Part shown: positions 5,282 through 12,790 of the stretch, piece after piece
Layout: the number at the start of each line of letters is the position of its first letter
How positions within the stretch are numbered: the first letter of the stretch is position 1
Assembly: GCA_017622055.1 (NCBI GenBank)
Contig: JAGARY010000418.1
Coordinates: forward strand, 1-16,305
Length of the DNA: 16,305 nucleotides
Direction: 5' to 3'
Source: Treponema sp.
GTDB taxonomy: Bacteria > Spirochaetota > Spirochaetia > Treponematales > Treponemataceae
The notes under the pieces: generated by a model
Told to the model about the DNA's origin: nothing
Seen by the model: the letters and a program-made list of their open reading frames with translations, nothing else
Databases searched by the model: none
Made by a program: the position numbers and the translations under genes

Positions 5282-7717
5282 ATGGGTGAAAAGCATAATT
5301 TTTCAGAAAGAGATATTGTAACAAAATTCATTATTCCGGCGATTGAAGAATCTGGGTGGAATAAGCAAACTCAATTAAGAGAAGAAGTTTCTTTTACAAA
5401 TGGACGAATTTTTGTAAAAGGTAAAAAGACAAAACGGGGCGAAAAGAAACGTGCTGACATCATTCTTTATTACAAACCAAATATCCCTGTAGCAGTTGTA
5501 GAAGCTAAAGATAATAAACATTCCATTGGAGATGGAATGCAACAAGCTTTAGATTATGCAGAAACTCTTGATATTCCAGTTGCAATCAGTTCTAACGGAG
5601 ATGGATTTTTAATTCAATATCGCAAAAATTGTGGCCCATTAGATTCAAATAATAATCCTATTGTTATTGAAAATGTAGATTTAAATCATTTTCCTACAGC
5701 AGAAGAACTTTGGAATTGTTACAAAAAGTATAACAAAATAGAAAACTCCCAAGCAGAAGAAACAACTCTTTCATCATATTTTTTTGATTCAACAGGACGT
5801 TCTCCTCGTTACTATCAGCGAATTGCAATTAACAGAACTGTAGAAGCTATTGCTCGTGGACAAAATAGAATTCTTCTTGTAATGGCAACAGGAACAGGAA
5901 AAACTTATACATCCTTCCAAATAATTTATAGATTATGGAAATCTGGATGCAAAAAACGCATTTTGTATTTGGCAGACAGAAACAATTTAATAATCCAAAC
6001 AAAAAAAGGTGATTTTAAGCATTTTAAAGATAAACTTACAATCATAAAACATAAAGAAATTGATAAATCTTATGAAATTTATCTTGCACTTTATCAAGGA
6101 CTTACAAATTACGATGAAGAAACAGATGCATACAAAGAATTTTCTCCAAACTTTTTTGATTTAATAGTTGAGGACGAATGTCATCGTGGCTCTGTTGATG
6201 AAGACAAAGCCTGGCATAAAATCTTAAATTATTTTAGTAGTGCAACACAAATTGGTATGACAGCCACACCAAAAGAAACAAAAACACTTTCAAATATAGA
6301 CTATTTTGGAGAACCAATTTACACATATTCATTAAAACAAGGAATTGATGACGGATTTCTTGCTCCTTACAAAGTTCTTAGAGTTGGAATGAATGTAGAT
6401 TTAGAAGGCTACAGACCTGAACGTGGAAAAACCGATGTAAATGGTGAAATAATTGAAGATCGTCTTTACAACAGAAAAGATTTTGACAGAAATATTGTAA
6501 TTGATGAAAGAACAAAGCTTGTTGCAAAAAAGATTATGGAATTTCTTGTTAATTCAAATCCTTATGACAAAACAATTGTATTTTGCGTAGATATTGAACA
6601 CGCAGAAAGAATGCGACAAGCTCTTTTAAGTTTTGCTCCAAAAGAAATTACTGCAAAAACAGACAAATATATTGTTAGAATTACTGGTGATGATCCTGTT
6701 GCTAAAGGATATTTGGAATCTTTTATAAATCCAGAAGAAAAATTCCCTGTTATTGCAACAACTTCAAAATTAATGAGTACAGGAACAGATGCTCAAACTT
6801 GTAAAGTAATTTGTCTTGATGAAAATATTGGTTCTATGACAGAATTTAAACAAATTATTGGGCGTGGAACAAGAATCAACGAAGATTATGGAAAGCAATA
6901 TTTTACAATAATTGATTTTAGAAATGTTACAGACAAATTTGCAGATAAAGATTTTGACGGAAGTCCAGTAAAAATCAAAGTATCAAATCAAGATGAACCA
7001 ATTTCTGAAGATATTATTGATAGTGGTGAAGGAGAAAGTCAAATTGACCCTGTAACAGGAAAACCTGTGGAATTCCTAGAAACAATATATCCTCAAATAG
7101 ATGATAAATTTGGAACATCTTCTCTTGGCGAAAAAGGCGAAGAATATGGAAAAAAAGAAAAAATCTATATTGCAGGAGTAGATGTTAGTGTTTTAAGTGA
7201 ACGCCGACAATTTCTTGATGCAAATGGAAAATTAATAACTTGTAGTTTAAAAGAATATACAAAATCTGGAATTTTAACTTCGTATCGGTCTTTGGATAAT
7301 TTTTTGCAAGTTTGGAACGATTCAGAAAAAAAACAAGCAATTATTGATGAATTAGAACAACAAGGAATAAATTTTGAAGATTTAAAAGAAGAAATAAAAT
7401 CAGATTTAGATATTTTTGATTTAATTTGTCATATTGCGTGGGATGCTCCAGCCCTTACAAGAAAAGAACGGGCCGAAAATGTTCGTAAACGAAATTATTG
7501 GACAAAATACGGAGAACAAGCCCGAAAAATCTTAAATGCTCTTTTAGATAAATATGCAGAAAACGGCATAGAAAACATTGAAGATATGAAAATTCTTACC
7601 GTTGAACCTCTAAAATATATGGGAACTCCAACAGAAATTGTAAAAGTTTTTGGAAGCAAAAACGACTATCTAGCAGCATTGCGAGAATTAGAAAACGAGA
7701 TTTACAGAGTTGCGTAA
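5282..7717 (+). CDS. hsdR: Type I restriction enzyme, R (restriction/translocase) subunit
   Basis: An 811-residue HsdR of the EcoEI-like branch. It cuts DNA after ATP-driven translocation, in complex with HsdM and HsdS. The N-terminal nuclease domain shows RADIILYY (D59) and VVEAKD (E74-x-K76), the PD-(D/E)XK site. The helicase core has ATGTGKT (202-208, Walker A), ADRNN (motif Ia), DECHRGS (298-304, Walker B), GMTATP (325-330), STGTDAQ and QIIGRGTRI (524-532, motif VI). The remainder matches the C-terminal domain that docks on the methylase. All key residues are present. A GTG at 5255 would add nine residues but lies inside the promoter; the ATG at 5282 fits the family start. The gene heads the operon and is followed after 24 bases by a remnant of hsdS. 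Confidence 0.93.
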   Translation: MGEKHNFSERDIVTKFIIPAIEESGWNKQTQLREEVSFTNGRIFVKGKKTKRGEKKRADIILYYKPNIPVAVVEAKDNKHSIGDGMQQALDYAETLDIPVAISSNGDGFLIQYRKNCGPLDSNNNPIVIENVDLNHFPTAEELWNCYKKYNKIENSQAEETTLSSYFFDSTGRSPRYYQRIAINRTVEAIARGQNRILLVMATGTGKTYTSFQIIYRLWKSGCKKRILYLADRNNLIIQTKKGDFKHFKDKLTIIKHKEIDKSYEIYLALYQGLTNYDEETDAYKEFSPNFFDLIVEDECHRGSVDEDKAWHKILNYFSSATQIGMTATPKETKTLSNIDYFGEPIYTYSLKQGIDDGFLAPYKVLRVGMNVDLEGYRPERGKTDVNGEIIEDRLYNRKDFDRNIVIDERTKLVAKKIMEFLVNSNPYDKTIVFCVDIEHAERMRQALLSFAPKEITAKTDKYIVRITGDDPVAKGYLESFINPEEKFPVIATTSKLMSTGTDAQTCKVICLDENIGSMTEFKQIIGRGTRINEDYGKQYFTIIDFRNVTDKFADKDFDGSPVKIKVSNQDEPISEDIIDSGEGESQIDPVTGKPVEFLETIYPQIDDKFGTSSLGEKGEEYGKKEKIYIAGVDVSVLSERRQFLDANGKLITCSLKEYTKSGILTSYRSLDNFLQVWNDSEKKQAIIDELEQQGINFEDLKEEIKSDLDIFDLICHIAWDAPALTRKERAENVRKRNYWTKYGEQARKILNALLDKYAENGIENIEDMKILTVEPLKYMGTPTEIVKVFGSKNDYLAALRELENEIYRVA

Positions 7718-7741
7718 GAGAAAATGAGGAAGGACAAATAA

Positions 7742-7813
7742 ATGAGCGAATGGAAGAAAGTGAAGATTTGGGGGCTTTATGAAAGAAGATACAATAAACA
7801 AACAAATAAATAA
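7742..7813 (+). pseudogene. Remnant of an hsdS 5' end
   Basis: The ATG at 7742 opens a 23-codon frame, MSEWKKVKIWGLYERRYNKQ and three more residues. Its first nine residues match those of the intact HsdS (MTEWKKVKI) except for one. At the DNA level 7747-7768 is identical over 22 bases to 8812-8833, with one mismatch before it and a one-base insertion (T at 7769) after it. A GAGGAAG ribosome binding site precedes both copies. Likeness stops after about ten codons and the frame runs into the DUF1016 gene. This is best read as the scar of an hsdS gene interrupted or recombined when the DUF1016 gene arrived. Translation of the peptide may couple to the DUF1016 start at 7779. Confidence 0.75.
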
Positions 7814-8810
7814 TTTAATTGAAGATGCACGAAAAATTATTGAACAATCTCGAAGTAATGCTGTTAGAAGCGTAGATTTTTGTAGAGTGCAAATGTATTG
7901 GAATCTAGGTAAGAGAATTTTAGAAGAAGAACAACAGGGTAAGGATAGAGCAGATTACGGTATATATCTTATAAAAAATCTTGCTAAAAAACTTGAAAAA
8001 GAATATGGAAGTGGTTTTGGAATAAGACAATTAGAACGAGCCAGACAATTTTTTAAAATATATCCAATTGCGTCTACACTGCAGACGCAATTAAATTGGA
8101 GTCAGTATAAACTTTTGATTTCTATTTCAGATTCGGATAAACGTGAATATTATGAACTTGAAGCAATAAATAACAATTGGACTGGGCGAGAACTAGAACG
8201 ACAAATTAACAGTCAATTATATGAAAGATTGCTGCTTAGTAATGATAAAGAATCGGTTCTTGCGGTTGCCCGAAACGAAAGAATACCCGAGAAACCAACA
8301 GAAATAATAAAAGATCCTATGATTTTAGAATTCTTAGGACTTGAACGTAAGACTTCATATTATGAAAAAGATTTAGAATCTGCCATAATTTCACATATTG
8401 CTGACTTTTTATTGGAAATGGGAAAAGGTTTTTCTTTTGTTTCTCGCCAACAACGAATTTTACTTGAAGATGATGAGTATTTTGTTGATTTGGTTTTTTA
8501 TAATCGTTTGTTACGTTGTTTTGTATTAATTGAGTTAAAAATTGGAAAACTCACTCATCAAGATTTGGGACAACTTCAAATGTATGTAAATTATTATGAC
8601 AGAAAAATTAAACTAGATGAAGAAAACCCAACAATTGGAATCTTACTTTGTTCCAGCAAAAATGATACTGCAGTCAAAATGGCATTGCCGGAAAATAACA
8701 ATACAATTCTTGCAAGTGAATATCAATTATATTTACCAACATCGGAGGAGCTTGTAAAAGAAATCAATGAAGTAAAACAACTTGCACAAGAAACCGAGGA
8801 AGAAAAATGA
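7779..8810 (+). CDS. DUF1016/YhcG-family PD-(D/E)XK nuclease
   Basis: A 343-residue protein, the normal length of the YhcG family. The N-terminal DUF1016_N helical domain (about 10-165) includes VQMYWNLGKRILEEEQ, GSGFGIRQLERARQFF and the LNWSQYKLLI segment, thought to bind DNA. The C-terminal nuclease domain (about 185-335) has YFVDLVFYNRLLRCFVLIEL with D237 and E252-L-K254, followed by HQDLGQLQMYVNYYD. The active site appears intact. Family members are often found inside type I R-M loci and are thought to be accessory nucleases in defence. The ATG at 7779 has only a run of five G's upstream, 4 bases away, overlapping the hsdS remnant. The stop overlaps the hsdS start as ATGA, implying coupled translation. 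A 10-bp inverted repeat lies at 8066-8092. Confidence 0.9.
   Translation: MKEDTINKQINNLIEDARKIIEQSRSNAVRSVDFCRVQMYWNLGKRILEEEQQGKDRADYGIYLIKNLAKKLEKEYGSGFGIRQLERARQFFKIYPIASTLQTQLNWSQYKLLISISDSDKREYYELEAINNNWTGRELERQINSQLYERLLLSNDKESVLAVARNERIPEKPTEIIKDPMILEFLGLERKTSYYEKDLESAIISHIADFLLEMGKGFSFVSRQQRILLEDDEYFVDLVFYNRLLRCFVLIELKIGKLTHQDLGQLQMYVNYYDRKIKLDEENPTIGILLCSSKNDTAVKMALPENNNTILASEYQLYLPTSEELVKEINEVKQLAQETEEEK
8066..8092. repeat. Perfect 10-bp inverted repeat inside the DUF1016 gene
   Basis: AATTGCGTCT (8066-8075) and AGACGCAATT (8083-8092) are perfect reverse complements around a 7-base loop. It encodes the linker IASTLQTQLN ahead of the conserved WSQYKLL block. It may be chance, codon-driven, or a recombination or regulatory hairpin. 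Confidence 0.6.
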
Positions 8811-10129
8811 CCGAATGGAAGAAAGTGAAGATTGGGGAAATATTTAAAATAGAAAAAGGCTCTTTACAGAGTAGCAAATGCATTCCTGGAAAATATGATT
8901 TTATTACAGCAGCAACAGATTGGAAAACACATGAATCTTATTCTCATGAATGTGAAGCAATAGTTTATGCAGTTGCAGCTTCTGGTTCTTTAGGAAGAGC
9001 ACATTATGTAAAAGGAAAATTTATTGCCAGTGATTTGTGCTTTATTCTTACAGAAAAAAATAAAGAAAAATATCCAATTAACTTTCTTTTCTATCAACTT
9101 GTTTTTGATGTATTACGAGATGAAATAGTTTCAAAAACAAAAACAGGTACATCGAAGGAATCTATAAATCAAAAGAATTTTTCTAATTACGAAATACCGT
9201 ATATTCCTTATGATTATCAAATGAATAATTATAAAAAATTGGTAGATGCAAAAAAAACTGTTATAAAAATACTTAAAGAAATAGAATCTCAAAAAACCTA
9301 TGCAAAACAACTTCGTCAAAACATTTTGCAAGAAGCAATAGAAGGAAAGCTCACAGAAGAATGGAGAAAAGAAAATCCTGTTGTAAAAGGTAATCCCGAT
9401 TTTGATGCAGAATCATTGTTTGAAAAAATACAGGAAGAAAAGTGTCACACGGATTCGGAATTACTACGTAATTCCAAAAAGAAGGTGTTTGAGTCGATTT
9501 CGGAAAATGAACAGCCTTTTGAAATTCCAGAAGGCTGGAAATGGGTAAAGTTAGAACATTTAGCAGAAGTTGGAACAGGTGCAACACCTCTAACTTCAGA
9601 AAAAAAATATTATGAAAATGGAACTATTCCTTGGATTACAAGTTCTTCAACAGGTAATGACTTTGTAAGCAAAGCAGATGTCTTTATTACAGAAATTGCA
9701 TTAAAAGAAACAAATTGCTCATTAAATCCAAAAGGAACTTTAGTAGTAGCAATGTATGGGCAGGGAAAAACAAGAGGTCAAATTACAGAACTATGTATTG
9801 AAGCAGCAACAAATCAAGCCTGTGCAACAATAAAAATATTTGAAAAAGATAATGTAGTCTTAAAGAAATATATAAAATTTGTTTTCAAAAAAATGTATGA
9901 AGAAATCCGTTCACTTGCACAAGGAGGAACACAGCCTAATCTAAATTTAGGAAAAATTGCAAATACAATATTTCCACTTCCACCTCTGGCAGAGCAGAAA
10001 GAAATCGTTTCTCGTGTAGAAAAACTTTTGGCAAATGTTACAGAACTAGAAAAACAAATCACAGAACGAGAAGAAATGACAAAACAACTAATGCAAAGTA
10101 TAATGAAAGATGCGTTTAGGGAGGAGTAA
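8807..10129 (+). CDS. hsdS: Type I restriction enzyme, S (specificity) subunit
   Basis: A 440-residue HsdS that sets the target sequence for both methylation and cutting. Its layout is TRD1 (about 1-140), central conserved helix CR1 (about 141-185, with KQLRQNILQEAIEGKLTEEW), a linker, TRD2 (about 240-395, from GWKWVKLEHLAEVGTGATP to GGTQPNLN and PLPPLAEQKEIV) and C-terminal helix CR2 (about 396-435, with KQLMQSIMKDAF). The CR1 and CR2 helices resemble each other, as expected for the internal two-fold repeat that spaces the half-sites. The recognised sequence cannot be predicted. The ATG overlaps the DUF1016 stop and uses a GAGGAAG site embedded in the last codons of that gene. The KAP gene begins 5 bases after the stop. 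Short likenesses of both ends of this gene occur elsewhere in the operon. Confidence 0.93.
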   Translation: MTEWKKVKIGEIFKIEKGSLQSSKCIPGKYDFITAATDWKTHESYSHECEAIVYAVAASGSLGRAHYVKGKFIASDLCFILTEKNKEKYPINFLFYQLVFDVLRDEIVSKTKTGTSKESINQKNFSNYEIPYIPYDYQMNNYKKLVDAKKTVIKILKEIESQKTYAKQLRQNILQEAIEGKLTEEWRKENPVVKGNPDFDAESLFEKIQEEKCHTDSELLRNSKKKVFESISENEQPFEIPEGWKWVKLEHLAEVGTGATPLTSEKKYYENGTIPWITSSSTGNDFVSKADVFITEIALKETNCSLNPKGTLVVAMYGQGKTRGQITELCIEAATNQACATIKIFEKDNVVLKKYIKFVFKKMYEEIRSLAQGGTQPNLNLGKIANTIFPLPPLAEQKEIVSRVEKLLANVTELEKQITEREEMTKQLMQSIMKDAFREE

Positions 10130-10134
10130 GGGGG

Positions 10135-11562
10135 ATGATAAAAAATTATGAATTGGAACCTTCTTTTGAAAATGTTGCAGAAACTTTATTAAATGATACA
10201 TTAAAAAGGAATAATTATTTATATAAATTTTACGACTTACTAAAATGCATAAATTCTTCTTGTTCCATTTGTTTAGATGGAGCGTGGGGAAGTGGGAAAA
10301 CTTTTTTTGTGAAACAAGCTCAATTATTATTACTATCAGAAAATCCACTTCTTGAAATAGGAAAACTAGATATAGATATAACAGAAGAAGAAAAAAATAA
10401 ATTAAAGGAAATTCAAGAAGCGAAACTTAAAAAAATAAAGGATATTAAAAATATACAATATCCAATTTATTACGATGCTTGGGATAATGATAATGCAGAA
10501 GATCCTATATTGTCTCTTGTATATGCAATAACAAAAGCTTTACATAGTGAAGGTGTATTTGATGAAAAGTCTGAAAAATGGAATGGTATAAAAAATACTA
10601 TAAAAGCCATTGTAAATGCAACAGAAGTTCAATTTTCGTTACCTATAGAGTCTGCTAAAGTTTCTATAAAAGTCAAAGGTGAAAATTTTTTGAAAGCTTT
10701 AGAACAAAATAAAAAATCTGACTTATTAGTAGATTTTAAAAAACAGGATGAATTGCGTCTGCTTGTGGATACTTTTTTTAATGACATATTACCAGAAAGA
10801 GGTGATAGATTAGTAATTTTTATTGATGAACTAGACCGATGTAAACCAACTTATGCTATAAAACTTTTAGAACGAATTAAGCATTATTTTAATCAAGAAA
10901 AAATTACATTTGTATTTTCTACAAATATAAAAGAATTAAATAAAACAGTATGCAATTATTACGGACAAGGTTTTTCCGCAGATAGATATTTGGATAGATT
11001 TTTCAACTTGAAACTACAATTACCTAAAGTTGATACAAAAACATATTTTGATTATTTAGAAGTATTTAATAATTTCGGTTACAATGAAGGAATTTTGCGA
11101 GAAGTAGTTTTGTATACTAACTTAGAATTGAGAGAAATTTCTAGATTTATTTCATTTTATTATTTTGCTAGAAACTATTATCATGGATATAATTATCCTC
11201 AAAAACCAGAAAATGAGGCTTTCATTTTTTGTATAGATTATATTTTACCTTTAATGATTGCAATTAAAATGACGGATTCACATTTATATGAAACTTTTAT
11301 GTTGGACAATAAAACAGAATTTTTTGAAAATTTTATGCGTGGAAACGTAAGTAATATTTTTTGGGGAAAGTATTCATTTTATCCACGAGATGGTGTTTCT
11401 TTAGATGAGATTCCAGGGGCAATATATAATTGGTTATTTGAAGTTGGTATTCCTGATTATTTACGCCAAGCAATAGAACCAACCCTTTGTTTTTCTTCGA
11501 ATCACAAATCTTTTTTAGAAGAGGCTATATCTTTATTGTCGAACACATCTATTTATGAATAA
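10135..11562 (+). CDS. KAP-family P-loop NTPase
   Basis: A 475-residue protein of the KAP (Kidins220/ARMS and PifA) NTPase family within the STAND-related P-loop class. DGAWGSGKTFF (48-58) is Walker A, YYDAWDNDNAEDPI (112-125) is the typical KAP block after it, and LVIFIDELDRCKP (226-238) is Walker B followed by the family's RC residues. FSTNIKEL (261-268) fits sensor 1. Many KAP proteins carry transmembrane helices inserted in the domain; none is evident here, so it is probably cytosolic. PifA of plasmid F excludes phage T7, and KAP genes recur in defence islands, so an abortive-infection or sensing role is likely but not shown. The start follows a GGAGG site that overlaps the end of hsdS, which implies co-translation. 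Base composition is more AT-rich than hsdM. Confidence 0.87.
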   Translation: MIKNYELEPSFENVAETLLNDTLKRNNYLYKFYDLLKCINSSCSICLDGAWGSGKTFFVKQAQLLLLSENPLLEIGKLDIDITEEEKNKLKEIQEAKLKKIKDIKNIQYPIYYDAWDNDNAEDPILSLVYAITKALHSEGVFDEKSEKWNGIKNTIKAIVNATEVQFSLPIESAKVSIKVKGENFLKALEQNKKSDLLVDFKKQDELRLLVDTFFNDILPERGDRLVIFIDELDRCKPTYAIKLLERIKHYFNQEKITFVFSTNIKELNKTVCNYYGQGFSADRYLDRFFNLKLQLPKVDTKTYFDYLEVFNNFGYNEGILREVVLYTNLELREISRFISFYYFARNYYHGYNYPQKPENEAFIFCIDYILPLMIAIKMTDSHLYETFMLDNKTEFFENFMRGNVSNIFWGKYSFYPRDGVSLDEIPGAIYNWLFEVGIPDYLRQAIEPTLCFSSNHKSFLEEAISLLSNTSIYE

Positions 11563-11580
11563 AATTGATTGTTTTGAAAA

Positions 11581-11610
11581 ATAATGAAAGGCGTGTTTAA
11601 GGAGGAATGA
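11581..11610 (+). pseudogene. Likely remnant of an hsdS 3' end
   Basis: The stretch encodes IMKGVFKEE and a TGA stop in the same register as IMKDAFREE and TAA at the end of intact hsdS (10100-10129). By eye 24 of 30 bases agree. Both carry GGAGGA as the ribosome binding site for the next gene, which explains part of the match. Upstream of it the frame hits a TGA at once, so only the extreme end remains. Confidence 0.5.
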
Positions 11611-11614
11611 AAGT

Positions 11615-12790
11615 ATGTTAAAGATTTTCGTAAGTTATTCTCACAATGATGAACAATTTTTGGTGAATAAATTTATTCCTATGCTGGAAGAATTAAAGTT
11701 AGAAGGTATAACTGACTATTTTTATGATAGACAATTACGTGCTGATGGTGATTTATTCAATACAATTGATTTTCATTTGAAGGAATGTGATATTGCAATT
11801 GCACTACTTTCAGAAAATTATTATAAATCAACTACTTGTCTTAACGAGAAAAACAATCTTCTAGATAGAAAATTGTTAGAAGGAATTTATTTTTTGCCAG
11901 TTGTTGTTTCTTCTTGTAATTGGACAAGAGATGATACAATAAATAATAATTTGTTTCTAAATACTGATGCAAAAGAATTATCGATACTAAGTGAAGATGA
12001 GCTAAAGATAGAAATCGAAGTAATTAAAAAAAGATTAATTGAGATTTCCAAAGATATTGAAACAATACGAAAACTCTCTTTTAACACTGAATTTGAAGAT
12101 TTATTGCAAGATATGGATGTTTTAAAAACATCTCATTGTTCACGAAATACATTGTTACTTTCAGATGTTTTCATTTATCCAACTTTACGAAAATTTGTTT
12201 TTGATGATGAAAAAGATGATGAGATATGTTCAGAAAATTTGTTTAAGGATTCAAAGAATGAGAGATTTATCTTTATTTCAGGCGATGATGTATCAGGGAA
12301 AACTTCGCTCATAAAGAGATACATATTACTTCTTAAAAAAGAGAATTTTATTCCCTTATACTTTACTAAAGACGATGTTTTTGATGGGCATCTTTTTAAT
12401 ATTTTAGAAAAGAAATTTATTGAACAATTTGATACTGAAAATACATTAAACATTAAAAAATTATTAGAAGATAATAAAGAGCGAATAATTCTCCTTTTTG
12501 ATGATTTTCACAAGATTTCGAATACAAAAAAAATCATAGAAAAAATATCTCTAATCCAAAAAATAATTTGTACTGTGGATTTAATTTACAATCTTGATTA
12601 CGAAATAAAAGAGATACAAGATGTTGCAGTAAAATATTCAATAAAGGAATTATCGCCAAAACAACGATATGAGTTGATAAAAAAGTGGATGTATTTAGAT
12701 TCAGATATTTCTTCTTCAACTGAATTGGAAAAAATAAAAGAATTAGATAAAAAGCAGAACAAATTCAAAATATCACTGGAAAATCCTTGA
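11615..12790 (+). CDS. TIR-STAND NTPase, N-terminal part (frameshifted gene)
   Basis: 391 residues as read. An N-terminal TIR domain (about 1-115) opens with KIFVSYSHNDE, has SENYYKSTTCLNEK (66-79) where E78 aligns with the catalytic glutamate of NAD-consuming TIRs, and FLPVVVSSCNW (93-103). A linker with DVFIYPTLRKF (184-194) leads to a STAND-type P-loop NTPase: ISGDDVSGKTSL (221-232, Walker A) and RIILLFDDFHK (290-300, Walker B). Such proteins sense phage through their C-terminal part and then deplete NAD+. The frame ends at TGA 12788, and its last dozen residues (QNKFKISLENP) look out of frame, since the -1 frame gives a better match to the family. A GGAGG site precedes the ATG at 11615, overlapping the hsdS 3' remnant. 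Confidence 0.85.
   Translation: MLKIFVSYSHNDEQFLVNKFIPMLEELKLEGITDYFYDRQLRADGDLFNTIDFHLKECDIAIALLSENYYKSTTCLNEKNNLLDRKLLEGIYFLPVVVSSCNWTRDDTINNNLFLNTDAKELSILSEDELKIEIEVIKKRLIEISKDIETIRKLSFNTEFEDLLQDMDVLKTSHCSRNTLLLSDVFIYPTLRKFVFDDEKDDEICSENLFKDSKNERFIFISGDDVSGKTSLIKRYILLLKKENFIPLYFTKDDVFDGHLFNILEKKFIEQFDTENTLNIKKLLEDNKERIILLFDDFHKISNTKKIIEKISLIQKIICTVDLIYNLDYEIKEIQDVAVKYSIKELSPKQRYELIKKWMYLDSDISSSTELEKIKELDKKQNKFKISLENP
12749..12753 (+). other. Frameshift site in the TIR-STAND gene (run of five A's)
   Basis: In the upstream frame the codons are GAT AAA AAG CAG; in the downstream frame 12751 onward reads AAA GCA GAA CAA ATT, giving KAEQIQNITGKSLN and then GGIMPAYPF. The downstream frame is closed by TAA at 12748-12750, so the switch must occur between 12749 and 12787. 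One extra A here would join both parts into 849 residues. U AAA AAG resembles the dnaX slippery heptamer but has U instead of A in the first position. Confidence 0.7.
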
